Shown: positions 45,723 to 58,804, numbered from the stretch's first letter. The stretch: DNA of 64,000 bases from Copromyces sp. CBS 386.78 (GCA_030685235.1 MU839177.1:1-64000); one strand, 5' to 3'. Notes: generated by a model from the sequence alone, not told the origin. Numbers and translations: made by a program.

Positions 45723-47774
45723 TTAAAGCTTAGAAATCTTCTTCTTGGACTTCGTGGAAATCCTCTTCTTGGAGTTCGTGGATCCGCACACATCGAACAG
45801 CGCAACGCTAGGATCGTGGTCCGAAACGACAGCAGAAGCAGTCACCCACGAGCTAACGTGGACGTGCTGAAACTTGCTCTTGGAGGAGGTGGCGAGGACG
45901 GGGGAGATGTACATGTGGTCGAGGGCTTGGGCGTTCATGTCATACGTACTAAATGGTCTGTCAGCTCCTGAATCTGGAAAAGGGCGTGGACGAAAACAAG
46001 GTGGGGGGGGGGGGAGGAGGAGGGCTTACTAAGTATAACGGTTCTCAACAGGCGTGTTCAAGGCCTCATCAAGCTCCATCAGTCCCGAAACCGAAGCAAA
46101 GGTGGTCAAAGGCTTGACGAAGGCGAACTCGTTAAAGTCACCAGCAGCAATAACACTCGCCGACGGATCAGCCTTCAAGATCTTGGAGATGAACGAAGCA
46201 GTGATCTCCGCCTGCTGGGTCCTCTTCTCAACAACCCCATTAATCGGCGGCCTCACGTCTCCATGCAGACTCGTGCTGCCACTCCTTGACGAAAAGTGCA
46301 CGTTCACCGTGAAGAAGCTCTTCTTGCTGTCCTTGGCAATCCACTCGGCAACCAGCGGCTTGCGGGTATAGTCCCACACAGCGTTAGTAGGCTCAATACG
46401 GCCGGGGTTGTACTTGAGGCTGGGAGCGCCGGTCTTGGCGTCGACGATCACCTCGTTCGCGTCCGTGCTGCTGCCGGGGTTGGGGTTCTTGAGAGACAAA
46501 GTGGAGGGGTTGTACAAGTAGGCGACGCGGATGTTACCACCGGGCTGACCACCGTCTTCGTCGTTGACGGGCTCGATGGTGACAAAGTCGTACGTCGGGC
46601 CTCCCGCGGACTGGATGGCCGAGACGAGGTTGGTCAAAGTCTGGTTAGCGGACACGACGCCGTCGTCAGTAGGGCCGGTATCATCCTGGACTTCCTGGAT
46701 GAACACAAGGTCGGGGCTCTTGAGGTAGGTGACGATTTGGGAGGCGACCTTGGGCATGTGGGCGCTGGTGGGGCCCAAGTTCTTGACGTTGTAGGAGCCT
46801 ACCGTCAAGCCCTCGCACTCGCCTGAGGAGACCAAAGTGGTGGGAGGCGGGGTAAGGGGAGAAACGGTCTTGATTTGGACAGCGGTCAGGGGGAGGATGG
46901 CGTAGAAGCCATAGGTGTTGGTTACTACGCCGGTGATGTCCTCGAGGAGGTCGCCGAGCTTGGTGGTGGTGGGGTTTTTGGTGGAGTCGAGGGGGGAGCC
47001 GATGATGATTGCTTCGGGGTTGGAGTCTGTTTTGAAGGGGGTTAGACATACAGTTTTGGGGGTAGTTGAAGCGGGATGAGGGAAGGAGAGGAAAGGCTTA
47101 CCCTTGGCGCTCATGGTGAGAGAACCAGCATCGTTCTTGCCAGTGACATTCCAGTCACCGATGACCCAAGTATCGCGGTAGTAGCTGGGGATCTTAAGGG
47201 CGGTAGGCGCCTTGACGGTGACCAGCTCGCCGGTGAGAGACTCCCAGAAGTCGAGGCCATACTGCGCAGGCTGCAGAACAGGGTTGACGGCAGAAATGTT
47301 CTGTTGAGCGTTGGGCACGCTATAGATGTCGCCTCCGTCGAGGCTGGTGTACTGCTCGGTGGGAGGAGCGAGAGTGTCCTTGCCAATCACCAAGGGAGTC
47401 ACGGCGTTGTTGCTGGACACAACGGTGATGCCGGTCGGGTTGGTGAGCTCGGTCAGGTACATGTACGTGTTGGAGGACCGGTACTCGGACACCTTGGCGG
47501 AGCCGAGGGTGATGATGTCGCCGACGTTGACGGTCTTGCTGATGGTGCTGCTGTAGACGTAGATGGACTCGGAAGTGGCCTCGTCGTCGTCGGGGGTCGT
47601 CGAGCGGATGTAGAAGCCGGCCGAGGACTTGGCAGTGACGAGACCGGTGACGTCGCTGACGGTCTGGCCGTTGTAGGACGAGATGAACTTGTTGCCGTTG
47701 ATCTCGGCGATGGTCAAGGCCGCGGAGAGGAGAGGCTGCAAGCCGGCGACGGCCCAGCAGAGAGCGCCCTTCAT
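45723..47774 (-). CDS. Secreted endonuclease/exonuclease/phosphatase-family nuclease
   Basis: A predicted extracellular nuclease with an EEP (DNase I-like) domain. Exons on the minus strand: 47774-47102, 47026-46030, 45948-45723; 1896 nt, 631 residues, in frame. Residues 1-20 are a signal peptide (MKGALCWAVAGLQPLLSAAL). Residues about 20-240 resemble the OB-fold and linker region found before the EEP domain in bacterial ExeM/NucH-like extracellular nucleases (VTGLVTAKSSAGFYIRS, VGDIITLGSAKVSEY). The catalytic domain shows GLTVGSYNVKNLGP, PDLVFIQEVQD (metal-binding Glu), NIRVAYLYNP, FTVNVHFSSRSG, AAGDFNEF (Asp/Asn) and, after the last intron, SDHDPSVAL (His of the active site). The last residues are Lys/Arg/Ser-rich. 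A role in scavenging phosphate or nucleotides from external DNA is inferred. The second intron's acceptor was chosen because it is the one keeping frame. Confidence 0.9.
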
Positions 47775-50700
47775 CTTGTTAGATGGGAGGTTGAAGAGTG
47801 ACGGAGGATGAGATAGACACTTCCGCAGGGCAAACCACTGATGCTCTCTCTGGCTCGGTCATTGTCGATCGGAGCGGCAGCCCATTTAGGTCTTATAAAC
47901 AGATTTCCCCAGGCTACTACACTACAACTACCCATCTCTTTGAGTGATACCGAGGGCCAGGCCGAGCCGGCCCCGAAAATGCCGCGGGATGCTACACGTG
48001 GGGACCAGAATGCGAAATGCCTGGATGGTTTACTGAAAAAAACAAAATCAAGCATCCGGCGATGTTACAATCTTGACCAATTCAGGGGTATTGCAGCCGA
48101 CTAACAGGGAACACCCGCAAAAGGCCGCTGTCCCACTTGCTGTAATCAGCAACGTCGTGACTCAGGCGGCCGCGTTGATTGGTGAGATGGCTGACACGTT
48201 CTCTGTGGTGGTGTGGATTTCACCTTCCCGAATGGACAGGTGCGAACACACTATTGCCGCCAGGGGGGTTGCAGAGCTAAACTAGCAGAATGGACAAGCT
48301 TCGCCGCCGCAACCTAAGGTAACGCCGCATGTACGGACGGACGCAGGACACAAAGCAAATTACAGTACCGGCAGATAGTTCCTGCAGATGAAAGCAGCAG
48401 GTACGCGCGTTGCGTGATGCACTCCATAATAGCACTTGCTATTGTCGCAGATCCCCGGCGAGCCTCGGCAAGATCAGATAGGTAAGTGACAACGTGGACG
48501 GCAGAGTGCCGGAGTGGCCAAGAGTCTTTTGAGAGGGCTAGATCGAGGACGGGACCGACCGAGAGAAGCTCTGATAGGCCGGTGGATCCGACCATTGAGA
48601 TATCGGAGACATTTCTCCTGCTTGCTTGCTTGCTTTGGATGTCAAGGAAGTGGCAGACCTGGCGGACCAGACTACCTCCACTACAACCGGCGATTGATAG
48701 GAACGACTAGGAAGTCTGTCTGACTTTACGTACTGACAACCTTAACAGATGACCTGAAGAGTTCTTGTTGCTCGAAGATAAGAGGTGAAGTAAGAAATGG
48801 AATAGTGGGAGATAGGGTACTGTGTTGGAGAAAACTAGCTCGGGGAAATCGACAGGGGATATGATGAGAGGCGGATAAGAATGGAGGGAGAGGAAGACAA
48901 AAAAGAGAAAGACAGAAGCCAACTCACTCACTGATGGGACGATATGGGGCTTGAAATCGAAAGCCGCTTGACCCGCGATTGTTCTGTTCAAGATAGAGGA
49001 TAGCATGAGGGGAGACTGAGATTTTGATCATGTTCGCGACAAACCTTGATCGTTCCCAAATTAACATGGCCGCCGTCTTAGGTATTCCCATCCAGGTTAC
49101 AACTTGTGACATGTGGAGAAATTATCTCGTCCCCAGATGCCAAGGGCTCAAATTGCATATGCGACGCATCGGCCAATGTGCTGCAAAGCTGCGCGAACTG
49201 ATGTTGACCATCAACAGCCCTATAGTTGCAGAGCGCCGCAGAGCGTTGCAGATGGCTTGGCGTCGCGATGCGCTAGGGAGAAAAGAGGGTTGAGTTGCGG
49301 TGATTTGGAGATTGGATTTTGGATTTGGGGGAATGGAGAACAGTGACCGATGTCGGAACCAAACTGCTTACTGTACAAGGCGGAGAAGTGGAGGAGGAAC
49401 AGCAATGGAGAGAGTGCCGAATCTGGAGATGGGACGGGGAGCGAGGTCGCCGGGAAGAGCGGGGCCGATCTGGACTTGTGTAACCGGTCTTGGGACTTGG
49501 GAGTGATGTTCATTGAAGGAATGATGTGGCGGGATGCGGAGATGGTGCCCAAGGACGGAACGACACTAAAATACCGCACCGGAGCCCCGGAAGTCCGGTA
49601 GCGGCTACCACGGAGCCGAAAAGGTGGAGTAGGCCCGGCCAACCGAGTCAGGCGGGAACGACGCCAATTCGGATCCGGTATGGCGGAACCGAACCCCATT
49701 TAATTTCAAGCTCTTCTTAACAGCTTTTGCTGCAAGCCCCACGCACTTCTGTTACTACCAGCTCCAGCTGCCCCTGAGCATATCGGATACGATGCTCGAT
49801 TTCGTTTCGCGCGACGGACGCGTGTGAACCCCGGAGTGTAAAATTCCCGGACGAATGAGCGATTATCCAAACCACGCCTTTTGTTTCGTCATCTGGTAGT
49901 CAACCGCCGATCGTCCTCCTCCAGATGTCCAAAACGTGCTGACGATGTTGGTGACCCTGATAGGGAAACAGGGGCTTTTGGTTATCACAATCTCACGATC
50001 CACCCCTCTGCATTTCGGCATCGGTCTGGATTTCCACCTGCGAACTCAAAATAGCTTTGCGGAGGAGAAGCAGAAGAAGAAAAGAGGACACACGCGAAGC
50101 ATCGCTTGTGTTTAAAGCTAGGAGGCAAGATCGATCAAAGGGGGACTGGCCGAGTTTCTCCAATGTTGTAGCGAGTGTTGCTTGATGTGGTGAGGTGGCT
50201 TTGGGTATCCCTAAATAAAACCGTAAAGTTGCCGATCCCAAAGTCCCAATACACGAGCTTCCACTTACAGATAGTAACCTCAAAGAGAGGTGCGGTTGTC
50301 GACATGCCATCCATGCGGTTGCATGCATATAAATATAATGAGAATGGGGCAGGACTTTCTCATGATCTGTCGGTCACCTGTCGATCCCCCATGGCAGGGC
50401 ACGATGGTGGCATGAAGGGCTTGTCCGAGTGCAAAGGATGGATCGTGTCAAAAGGCCGATGATGACCCAGCTCATCTCGGTAGCAACCGGCCCTAGTCAC
50501 GACTAGGCAACTTGTTGAGGATGAGTCCAGCAGGAGCTGTGGTGTAGGGCCAAATCGGTCCGTGCTCTCAGTCCTCACTTCTCTATGAAGAGCAACAGGG
50601 GCTTCAGGAGTTTGTTGTCGTATCGCGTGTTTTGGATAACACGGGGAAATTTGTTTCATGCGAAGAAACAAAAACAGAGTGAGCGAGGGTCTGGTGGTGG

Positions 50701-53226
50701 ATGTGGTGGGTGGATTAAACTCAGCGTGCCAATGTTGGTCAGTGCTGCGACTTTTGATGAGGACTGGGGCTCGATGCAACGCTGCGATTGTTGCCGTCTA
50801 AAATGTTATGATGTTGAGATTCAGAGAGTGTCGCTGTGATGATGATTATGCGAGTGTTCGGGGTTTAATCTTGATTTTCAGCCTCTTTTGGGACTCGATA
50901 TTCATCGAGCTGCAAATAGCTGATGAGGTGTCTGTGATGGTTGGTGTTCAGAATGATTATTGCAACGTGTAATGGAAGACGGTGAAATCAACAACCTGGA
51001 AAGCACGGGCACTGTCCGAGATGTCGACCCGGGCTGAATTGCGGCACCTGCCGGCATATGACCGCCGGCATTGAGCCCGCCCGATGACAACTGAAAGATC
51101 ACCGGACGGACCAGTCGCGTCGGGTACTGTGGTTCCGAGCTAAAGTAAAACCCCCCTGTCAGGTACCCAGCACGGACCACCACGGCCAAAATTTCGGGGT
51201 TGTGTAATGTTCGGTACTTTACCCCTCCTATTAAACTTAGCCATCATACCAAGACCTGTGTTACAGGTGGCCTTTGTTAATTGTTAGTGCACTTTCTTCA
51301 AACCTCCTACCTTACCTTAGCTTTCCTCGACTTCGATTTGCACCTGCTCCTGGCCTGGCTTTGAGTTAGAGAAGGGAATGTGCCTGCCCCTTGCATAAAC
51401 AGCGAGGGACCTGGACTTCCAGTTCAGGCACCAGGGGCATCAAGGGACACCACTGCTTCCAGTGACATCACAGCGGGGTTGAGCCTGCCCCAACTACCTT
51501 ACCTACCTTACACTAAGGTACCTTAAAGAAGTCGCCTGAAAGGAAATCTAAAATTCCCCATTCTCCCAGCGGCTATCTCGAGATTCAAGTCGGGCTCATC
51601 TCTTTTTAGAACACCAAGACCTCGCAATATCCCCTCAGTTCACGCCGGTCAACCTCACGTGTCCCACAGTGCCCGATTACATTGGTCAACTTCATCTCCA
51701 CGATCTTGTTTTCCTTTCTTTTTCACTTGTTGGTTGACTTGCACCACGACATCGCCGTCCCTCTGGATCTTCCTCCAGGGTGTTCATGATATTAATTGTT
51801 AGTGATCAGCACTCAGGTCCACCAGGGGCAGAAACAGTCACCATCAACTCGCCATGGTCGGTGTAAAGCCAACTGCTCTAGGGGCCACGAGCACATCAGA
51901 AAAGTAGAAGCAGAAAGCCTGTATGTCAACAAATTCTGCTCAAGGATTTCCTTGTGGAAAAACAAAGAAAAAAGGATACGGGGACCAGCACTACGATACC
52001 CATGAGGCAAATCTCCAGGGGCTTCGGCTAGTGACCGCAATCCTCTTCGACGCTACCCCCCTTCAATAGGTACCGCGTACTGTGTACTGCGAATGGCGTC
52101 CATCCCTCGAGCTTCCGTCCTCCTTCTGTGCAGCTTACTTTTTGCAGGCACACATTCAACATCACAAATAGCCGTTCCAGGAAAATGCTGCCGACGAATA
52201 ACCAAAAGGGTGGCACCCATGCCAGCAAATTCCAAGGTACACGGCAAACACTGCTTGGTCTTTTGCCTCCTCGGGACCCAATGGCATTCGAGATATGCTA
52301 CCAGACTGCCAGATGCTTCGACGCTGTGTCACCTCCGATTCTTCAACGCCGTCTTGTAATCGCCGATGAGATACCAAGTGAGATTCCCATATTGGAGGAA
52401 TCGCCAAATGTCACACCTATCTTACTACACGCTAATACTTGTATCAGAGTACACAGTACGCGTGTTTCCTATGTACATAGCCGACCAGGGGGGTAAGCAT
52501 GGTGAGATATCTCCCTCTACCACCACCACCCCGGCACCACAAAGGAAACCACGTTTTGGACAATTTTGGAGCATCATTCTCGGTGGAGCCCCCGACTCCA
52601 AAACCGCTACCGGCCGGGGATCCTGTCCACTGCCACTCCCGGGGGCCAGGACAGCAATGATTTGCGCATGCTCCCGGCCAAGGAAAAAAAGGAGGACAAG
52701 GGAGCAGACTTCTCGGGACCTCATTCCTCATATTTTCTGCCTCTCCCACACCACTGACGTACATACCCGATCCTATCTTTCTTTCGTTTGTTTTTGCTTC
52801 CTGTCAGGCTGTCCCTTGCCCCCAAGAGATGACAGCATGCCTAGATCGGAATTACCGGGACGCCTCTTTTCACCTCCGACCGACTTCGACGATACTTGTT
52901 GCTGCTGGCTCCCGGAATTGCAGTCTTTGATGCAAACCTTTTGAGTGACATATCCCACCCGCCTTACCTTGACAGTTCTGCATCTTGCGCGACTTGGGAA
53001 CAGTCATTTTTACCGGGCTTTTCTCCAACACCCAAAAGAAAAGAAAAAAAATCTTCACCGCCGCACCGACTTCACACCGACCAAGCCTCACGTCTCATGA
53101 TTTTCTCTCGGTGATCAGCCCTCTCGACCTTAAGGCCTGGGTCTGCTTGGAGTTTTGCGCCCTGGAACCCGGAAACTGCATATCAACCTCCAGAGTCTCC
53201 ATTGTTCCACAGCAGCAAAATCCATC
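47775..53226. other. 5.4-kb gene-poor region
   Basis: The longest gene-free interval of normal composition in the window. Between the nuclease start and the disordered-protein start, only short overlapping frames occur on both strands (up to about 190 codons, e.g. 52366-52944), none with family features or consistent splice sites. It contains CTTACC/TACCTTA-type repeats around 51310 and 51495-51525, including a perfect 7-bp-stem hairpin at 51504-51520. It may hold a long 5' leader and promoter for the gene at 53227, or unrecognised non-coding RNA. Confidence 0.5.
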
Positions 53227-55863
53227 ATGGGCCACCGATCAAAGTTCCCCTTTTCCATACCGGGCCGGAAAGCCAAGCCGGTGCCTCCGCCTCCTCCACC
53301 ACCACCACTACCCTCTGGCGCACCGTTAACCAAGGCACAAAAGATCCTTGGCACAGGGGAGATCAACATCGATTCTCCATGGGAAATCAGAGCCAGCCCG
53401 GCCATCAACAACGCCCCTGTTTCGAGCGCAGCTCATCATAACGAGAGAGATGTTGGTCGGCGAAGGACTCATCACATTGAGGCATCCGCTTCCCACGAGA
53501 GGCGATGGGATGACGAGCCAGAAGCTGCCCCGAGGAATACGGGCTGGCAGCATAACGATGGGCCAGAAACCATGAACTACGCAGTTGCCAACACCTCTCA
53601 TCAACAACGACGACAGTCTAGCTCTACAACTGCCTCGTACTACGACCAACAGCAGCACCAGCTACAAAGGCAACAAACACAAAACTCGACCATGTCCAAA
53701 TCCCAACTACCCTCCAAGGCCCAGCAACTACTTGATTTCGATAACGGCATTCAAGAGACCACGCCCGAAGTGAGAATGAAGAAGAAGAAGTCATCGATGC
53801 TCGACATTTCTTCCCGATTACTCAAATCCAAGTCTTCCAAACAACTGAAGCCGGATTTGGTTGACTACAGCGCCCATGTTCTCGGAGCAGATATGATTAC
53901 CAACTCGCCAGTCATGCCGACAGCGCCGGACATGAGCCAGCAGCCGATGAAGCGCCGGGCGGAGAGGACGGATTACGAACGCTACCAACAGGAATCCTAT
54001 GCCAACTCGGCCGGGCAGGAGATGTATGAGGCACCGAATTTGAATGAGGGCCCGGCACCTGATGAAGAAGTCTCCTCCTTCCCGGCACCGCCTTTGAATC
54101 CTTCTGCAAGGACGGTCTCCTTGTCTCTGTTCCCGCCAGCCTCGAGCGGCCGACCAGTTCAAACACCCAAGCAGCCCGAGGGCCCACCATCCAGTGCTCT
54201 TACACCTTCCAGCTTGGCATCGCCTCTCGCGGACAGTGAGAGTATCTCCAGTCGTCACACCAGGACCTCCAAGGCCTCGAAGCGAACAGATCGTAGCATG
54301 ACCGAGCTTGACCTACAAATGAACAGCGTCTTGTCCCTTTCATCAGATTCAGAGGAGGATAGCTACGAGTCATCTACACAAAAATCGCTGGCCGTGCCAA
54401 TAGGGTTGGGCGAGCAGGGACCATTGAGCCCAGCCAGCACTCTTTCCACAACCTCGCAACCTTCCCCGTCAACAGCCGATTATGGTCGGGCCTCCAGATC
54501 AGCAAAGCGGCTACAGCAGTACGGCACACAAACACAGTTTCTGCCTATTCCTGAAGGTGCCGCGGCAGCTGATGTTTCGAGGAGAAGCGCGAGAGGCACT
54601 TCTCAGAAGACAAGCTCATCCAAGAAGCAGGCATCATCATTGCTTCATCAGACTTCCCGTCTTTCCATAGGCAGTACCTCCACCTCCCAGACCGCGATGC
54701 ATGGCAAGCCTTCGCAGTCGAAGAAGGAAGCCTACAACGACGACGATGACGATTTGCAGTTCGAAGACTTCCCAGCTCCCCCGCCCAGCATCCGGAGCGC
54801 ACGAAACTCGATGGCCTCGCATAACTCCGGAAACGCCACGCCACCACTGTCGCCCACCAGCGTCGACGCCGAATTCTACCTCCAAAACCGCAGCAGCGAG
54901 GCATTCGGGGCATACGCGCCGGACAACCGATCCGTGTACAGCGGCCGAAGCCTGGGAAGCGATGGATTCGGGGGTCCGGGACGGCGGGGAAGCACCACCA
55001 GCAGCATCCAGGACAACGCCAGCGGGCGGTTCATGGCCGTCACGCGCCAGGAGGAGATGTTGCTGGCCGCCCTGCGCCAGAAGCGCGCCCGCATGCGCGA
55101 AGACATCCTGGCCGAGTACGGAGACAACAACCGGGACGGCAGCGACCTCGATCCGCGACTTGATCCGCGAGATGCGCGCCACACCATGATGAGCGAAAGC
55201 ACCACCAGCAGCAGCAGGGTTTCGAGGCAGTCTTCGGCCAGCACGATGCGGCTGATGGAGGCTAATGCTTTGAACGCGCGGCCGCACGGGCATCAGCGAC
55301 CGCAGATTCGCATCAGCACGGGGTCTGTCGATAAGAGATCGGACAGGACTTTGTCGGAGTCTTCGGGACAGATTCTGGTCATGATGGATAGGCCGCTTAG
55401 GCAATCGTCGGGAGGCTGCGGGGACGAGTCGGAGCCCAGCCCGGATCTGGATGGGTTCATGCACTTTGACGACGGTGCCGGCGGCGAGATGTTGACGAGG
55501 GGCGCGTTTGGTGGGCCTTACGAAAGCGGCGATTACAGGCGTAATAGCCGGTCAAGTCTGGGTGGCCACTCGACTTCCGAGTCCCACAAGGCTCAGAGGA
55601 CTCCTTCCTCCCGCTCGAAGGCTTCGTCGCGGTCGGACAATAGCGTTCCCCACAGGATCTCGGATCACGTCAGCCCCAAGACTTTTGGTCATCTGGCCCG
55701 CGAGGCGGAGCGCCGGAACAGGATTGTTGAAGCGCCCGAGGAGGATGATATGGAGGATGATGGGATTCCCCGCCCTGATTCACCTATTTCGCCTGGTGAT
55801 TTTCCAGTGCCGGTTTCGATGCTGAAGAAGAATGTTAGGTTGAGCGCTGTTGGTCATTACTAA
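53227..55863 (+). CDS. Large disordered hypothetical protein
   Basis: A single exon of 878 residues. It is mostly low-complexity Ser/Pro/Gln/Arg sequence predicted to be disordered. An N-terminal basic segment precedes a poly-proline run (residues about 18-28), followed by KAQKILG. Short conserved-looking islands remain: SKAQQLLDFDNGIQETTPEVRMKKKKSSMLD, a Ser/Asp/Glu acidic patch LSLSSDSEEDSYESS, and near residue 610 the charged helix RQEEMLLAALRQKRARMREDILAEY, a motif I recognise only as recurrent in fungal hypothetical proteins. No membrane segment or enzyme domain. A scaffold or cytoskeleton-associated role is a guess. Start chosen at the ATG followed by GHRSKFPFS; the frame is open for a further 24 codons upstream. 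Confidence 0.8.
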   Translation: MGHRSKFPFSIPGRKAKPVPPPPPPPPLPSGAPLTKAQKILGTGEINIDSPWEIRASPAINNAPVSSAAHHNERDVGRRRTHHIEASASHERRWDDEPEAAPRNTGWQHNDGPETMNYAVANTSHQQRRQSSSTTASYYDQQQHQLQRQQTQNSTMSKSQLPSKAQQLLDFDNGIQETTPEVRMKKKKSSMLDISSRLLKSKSSKQLKPDLVDYSAHVLGADMITNSPVMPTAPDMSQQPMKRRAERTDYERYQQESYANSAGQEMYEAPNLNEGPAPDEEVSSFPAPPLNPSARTVSLSLFPPASSGRPVQTPKQPEGPPSSALTPSSLASPLADSESISSRHTRTSKASKRTDRSMTELDLQMNSVLSLSSDSEEDSYESSTQKSLAVPIGLGEQGPLSPASTLSTTSQPSPSTADYGRASRSAKRLQQYGTQTQFLPIPEGAAAADVSRRSARGTSQKTSSSKKQASSLLHQTSRLSIGSTSTSQTAMHGKPSQSKKEAYNDDDDDLQFEDFPAPPPSIRSARNSMASHNSGNATPPLSPTSVDAEFYLQNRSSEAFGAYAPDNRSVYSGRSLGSDGFGGPGRRGSTTSSIQDNASGRFMAVTRQEEMLLAALRQKRARMREDILAEYGDNNRDGSDLDPRLDPRDARHTMMSESTTSSSRVSRQSSASTMRLMEANALNARPHGHQRPQIRISTGSVDKRSDRTLSESSGQILVMMDRPLRQSSGGCGDESEPSPDLDGFMHFDDGAGGEMLTRGAFGGPYESGDYRRNSRSSLGGHSTSESHKAQRTPSSRSKASSRSDNSVPHRISDHVSPKTFGHLAREAERRNRIVEAPEEDDMEDDGIPRPDSPISPGDFPVPVSMLKKNVRLSAVGHY

Positions 55864-57471
55864 ACAAACAAACAACAATTGGATATGACAAGGAGGGACG
55901 CATAGCTTTGCATTTTTTTCATGTTCACATAGTATGAGGAAGGGAACGGAGAAGTCAAGTCAGAGATACCACAAAGGGGGCAGGACAAGGGAGCATACTA
56001 AGGGTTGGTACGGGAAAACCAATGAACTTGTTATCATGATTTGGCTGGGCAATGGATCAGCGACACCTACACCAACAAACAACACATACTCGAAAGAGGA
56101 GTGTTCTTTGTCTTTTTTTTCGATTCAGATGTTGCGGCTTGGGATGGAAAGAAAGAGGCAGGTTCCCACACGGAAAGTCCCTGGCATTTATACGAAGGTG
56201 TTGTCTCGTCATGACGACGCACAACAAGTCTTCTGTACATGGTCTTTTAATGGTGGCTGCTGATCATATTGTTGATGATGAACATAAATAAGCTCTCTGA
56301 GAGTTGTATTATATACCACACCACAAACATCCCGCTTGGTAAGAGGGCGAGGATATGTAACATAGATAGCAAACTTACTTACAACTTAATGATACGCGCG
56401 ACTGACGCGAATAACTTCCTCGGATGAGGATAGTTAACACATACAAGATTGATGCTGTTCCTTTGATTCTCACGATGGCTTCAATTTATGCATCATCCGT
56501 CAGGACCGACGGACACACCTCGTGGGGAAGGTAGCGATATATGGTAATGTGGAAGGCGCAAAGCTGTACCTAAAAAGAGGCCAAACGATGCCAGGTGAAG
56601 GAGACAGACCGTCAACAGCTGTACGGAATTTCGGGGGAATTTGCACTCGTGCACAGACCCTCGAATCCCTCTATTTAACACAGGTTCTCCCCAATTCTTT
56701 CTCTTTTTTTCTTCATACTTACCTTGACCAACTACGCGGAGATCAAGAAAACCGCCGTAGTACGGTGGTGGGCCTGCATTGCACATCGTGGTTGCTAGCT
56801 GTCGTGATTGGTGCCTTCGGTGCCGTTCTGGTCGTAATTTTTGATGCCAACCAAACCTATGATTGCGAATGGAAGCAAACCCATCTTTTTCAATGTGTGC
56901 TCGGCCTAATAGGTCGTGCCATGGGGAAGGAGAATCATCAACTGCGCCGGGAACAGTCTTTTCACTAGGTACCTACCTCAGGTGGTCACTTATTGTCAAT
57001 GGTGAGCCGGAGTGAAGGAGGGCATTCCCAGATCCCCGCAACGGGAGGAGGCCAAGTTGGGCATGTTAGAATATAAAGATATGTACAAGTACCCGTCTTT
57101 GCCTAACACTATCAAAATACGGGTGTTATCGTGTTAACTGAGCACCAGAAATATAAGCGCTAAATTGCTAATGCAATATCATAAAAGTCCTCAGCCCTAA
57201 CACTAGCGTTCAACTGCCCCACCAGAAAGTTGTCGTCAGCAGCGTCATTCTTTCTCCCTCGTCTTCTTCCAATGCACCATCTCAACACCAACGCACACGA
57301 AGACACGACAAGACAACAGCTCAATTACTGTCGATCAACCTCCACGCAGACAATGCTCTATAAACCACCATGACCAATCATCGTATTGCGATCCTCTTCG
57401 ACCCACCGACCTGCGCCCTCCTCCTGAACCGCATCACAGCCGCAACTCCCGGCCATGGCTCGCCATCGTGA
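55864..57471. other. Convergent spacer, 1.6 kb
   Basis: No supportable gene. Frames at 55934-56263 and 56522-56968 (+) have no recognisable features. Confidence 0.45.
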
Positions 57472-58804
57472 TCAGAGTCGGTCCTCTCTCGCCCTCTCCT
57501 GCCTCTGCACCTCGGCCCGGAACACATTGGGCTCCCCGCCCAACCTCGCACTAGTCGGACTCGTAGGCGACCAACTCTCCCGATCCGTCAACTCGAAACC
57601 ACCACCGCCGCCGCTCTTGGTATTTGTCACAATACCCTCCTCGACACCCACCATGCCCTTCTTCCCAACCCTCTCCGAATAACTCTTCCTGACTCCGTAC
57701 CCGCTCCCACCACCACCACGACCGCCAGGTCCTCCTCTCCTCTTCCCGAAGAGTCCACCAACAAATGGGACAGTCCCGTTCTTCCTATAACCCCATACCG
57801 CAAAAGCTATGAGTCCGCCGAGAACCAGCAAAGACACAATGGCGACGGGGATCGAGATGGCGATTTTTTTCCCCTTTGATAGACCAGGGTCGCCGACTAG
57901 ACCGTCGTCGTCGTCGTCATGATCGCCATCTTCATCATCCGAGTCCTCGGCGTCGGAGTCGTAATCATCGGTTACATAAACGACGGGCCCTTTTTTGACT
58001 TCGGTCGGAGGGCCTTCGTCGTCGTTACCGCTGGCCCAGACGGCCATGGTGATGTTTAGTCTCGCCAGTTGGTTTCGGTGCAAGGTGGGGTCAAAGAAGG
58101 ATTCGGGGAGAGGGAGGAAGGCGAAGCCTTGGTCGGCGGGGAGGATGGGGAAGTCGGGGAGGGTTGGGGTTGCGGGCTTTGGGGAAGAGGGGTCGTTGTG
58201 GGAGAGGGAGTCGGGCCCGTCGTCGGTGGTTTGGAGAATGATTCGGATGCGTTGGTTGGGCGAGCCGAAGTATAAGGTGTTCCATGTTACTATTATCCCC
58301 GGGGGTACACATTAGCATGGTGAACGCAAGGTGAATATGGGCCAAAGGGGGAAGGGGAAACTCACTGTAGTAACCCCGACCAGGTCTCAGGATCGCATCC
58401 CGCTTCGGAGCGCAGAACGGCTCATCGAGCGATTGCTGCGGTAGACAGGCGAGGAACTCGCCGCGGGGGTCGTCAACGCCCGAGATCCCCGAGGCGGTCG
58501 GAGCAGGGTTGAGGCTGGTGAAAGTCGCCAGAACCCCATCGTCTTTGAGGCTGCTGTATGCTTTAGACTGGGTGAGATACGCGGGGGGCGCGTTGTCGGT
58601 GTTTTTGGCTCCGCTGGCGTCGGTCGTCACAGTGGGCGTGATGGTGGCGCCTTTGGTTGTGGCATCGACGTGTACCCAGACTTTGGGCGAAGGGGCGACG
58701 GTCTCTTGGGCTTGAGGTGCTGGTTGTGGTAGGGCGTTGGCGACCAGCGCAAAGCCGGCGAGTGTTGTCGCGAGGATGTCCCGGAGGGTTGATGGGCGAC
58801 TCAT
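57472..58804 (-). CDS. Single-pass membrane protein, hypothetical
   Basis: Exons on the minus strand 58804-58366 and 58289-57472; 1257 nt, 418 residues, in frame (YYITWNTLYF spans the splice). The N-terminus carries a signal peptide (ATTLAGFALVANALP). The lumenal/outer half has the ordered segment GEFLACLPQQSLDEPFCAPK, then GRGYYITWNTLYFGSPNQRIRIILQTTDDG. It ends in a very acidic Asp/Glu tract just before one transmembrane helix (IAISIPVAIVSLLVLGGLIAFAVWG). The cytosolic tail is Gly/Arg/Lys-rich and contains GGRGGGGSGYGVRKSYSE. The arrangement, with an outer beta-rich domain, one helix and a short basic tail, recalls fungal cell-surface or secretory-pathway proteins. No family is recognised. 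Confidence 0.85.

Noticed and set aside
48500..48580. tRNA-Ser-like A-box stretch (GCCGGAGTGGCCAAGAG)
   Set aside because: No anticodon arm, T arm or B box follows at the right distance.
49220..49699. 159-codon minus-strand frame in the 5.4-kb gap
   Set aside because: Low-complexity Ser/Pro/Leu sequence with no features and no plausible gene structure.
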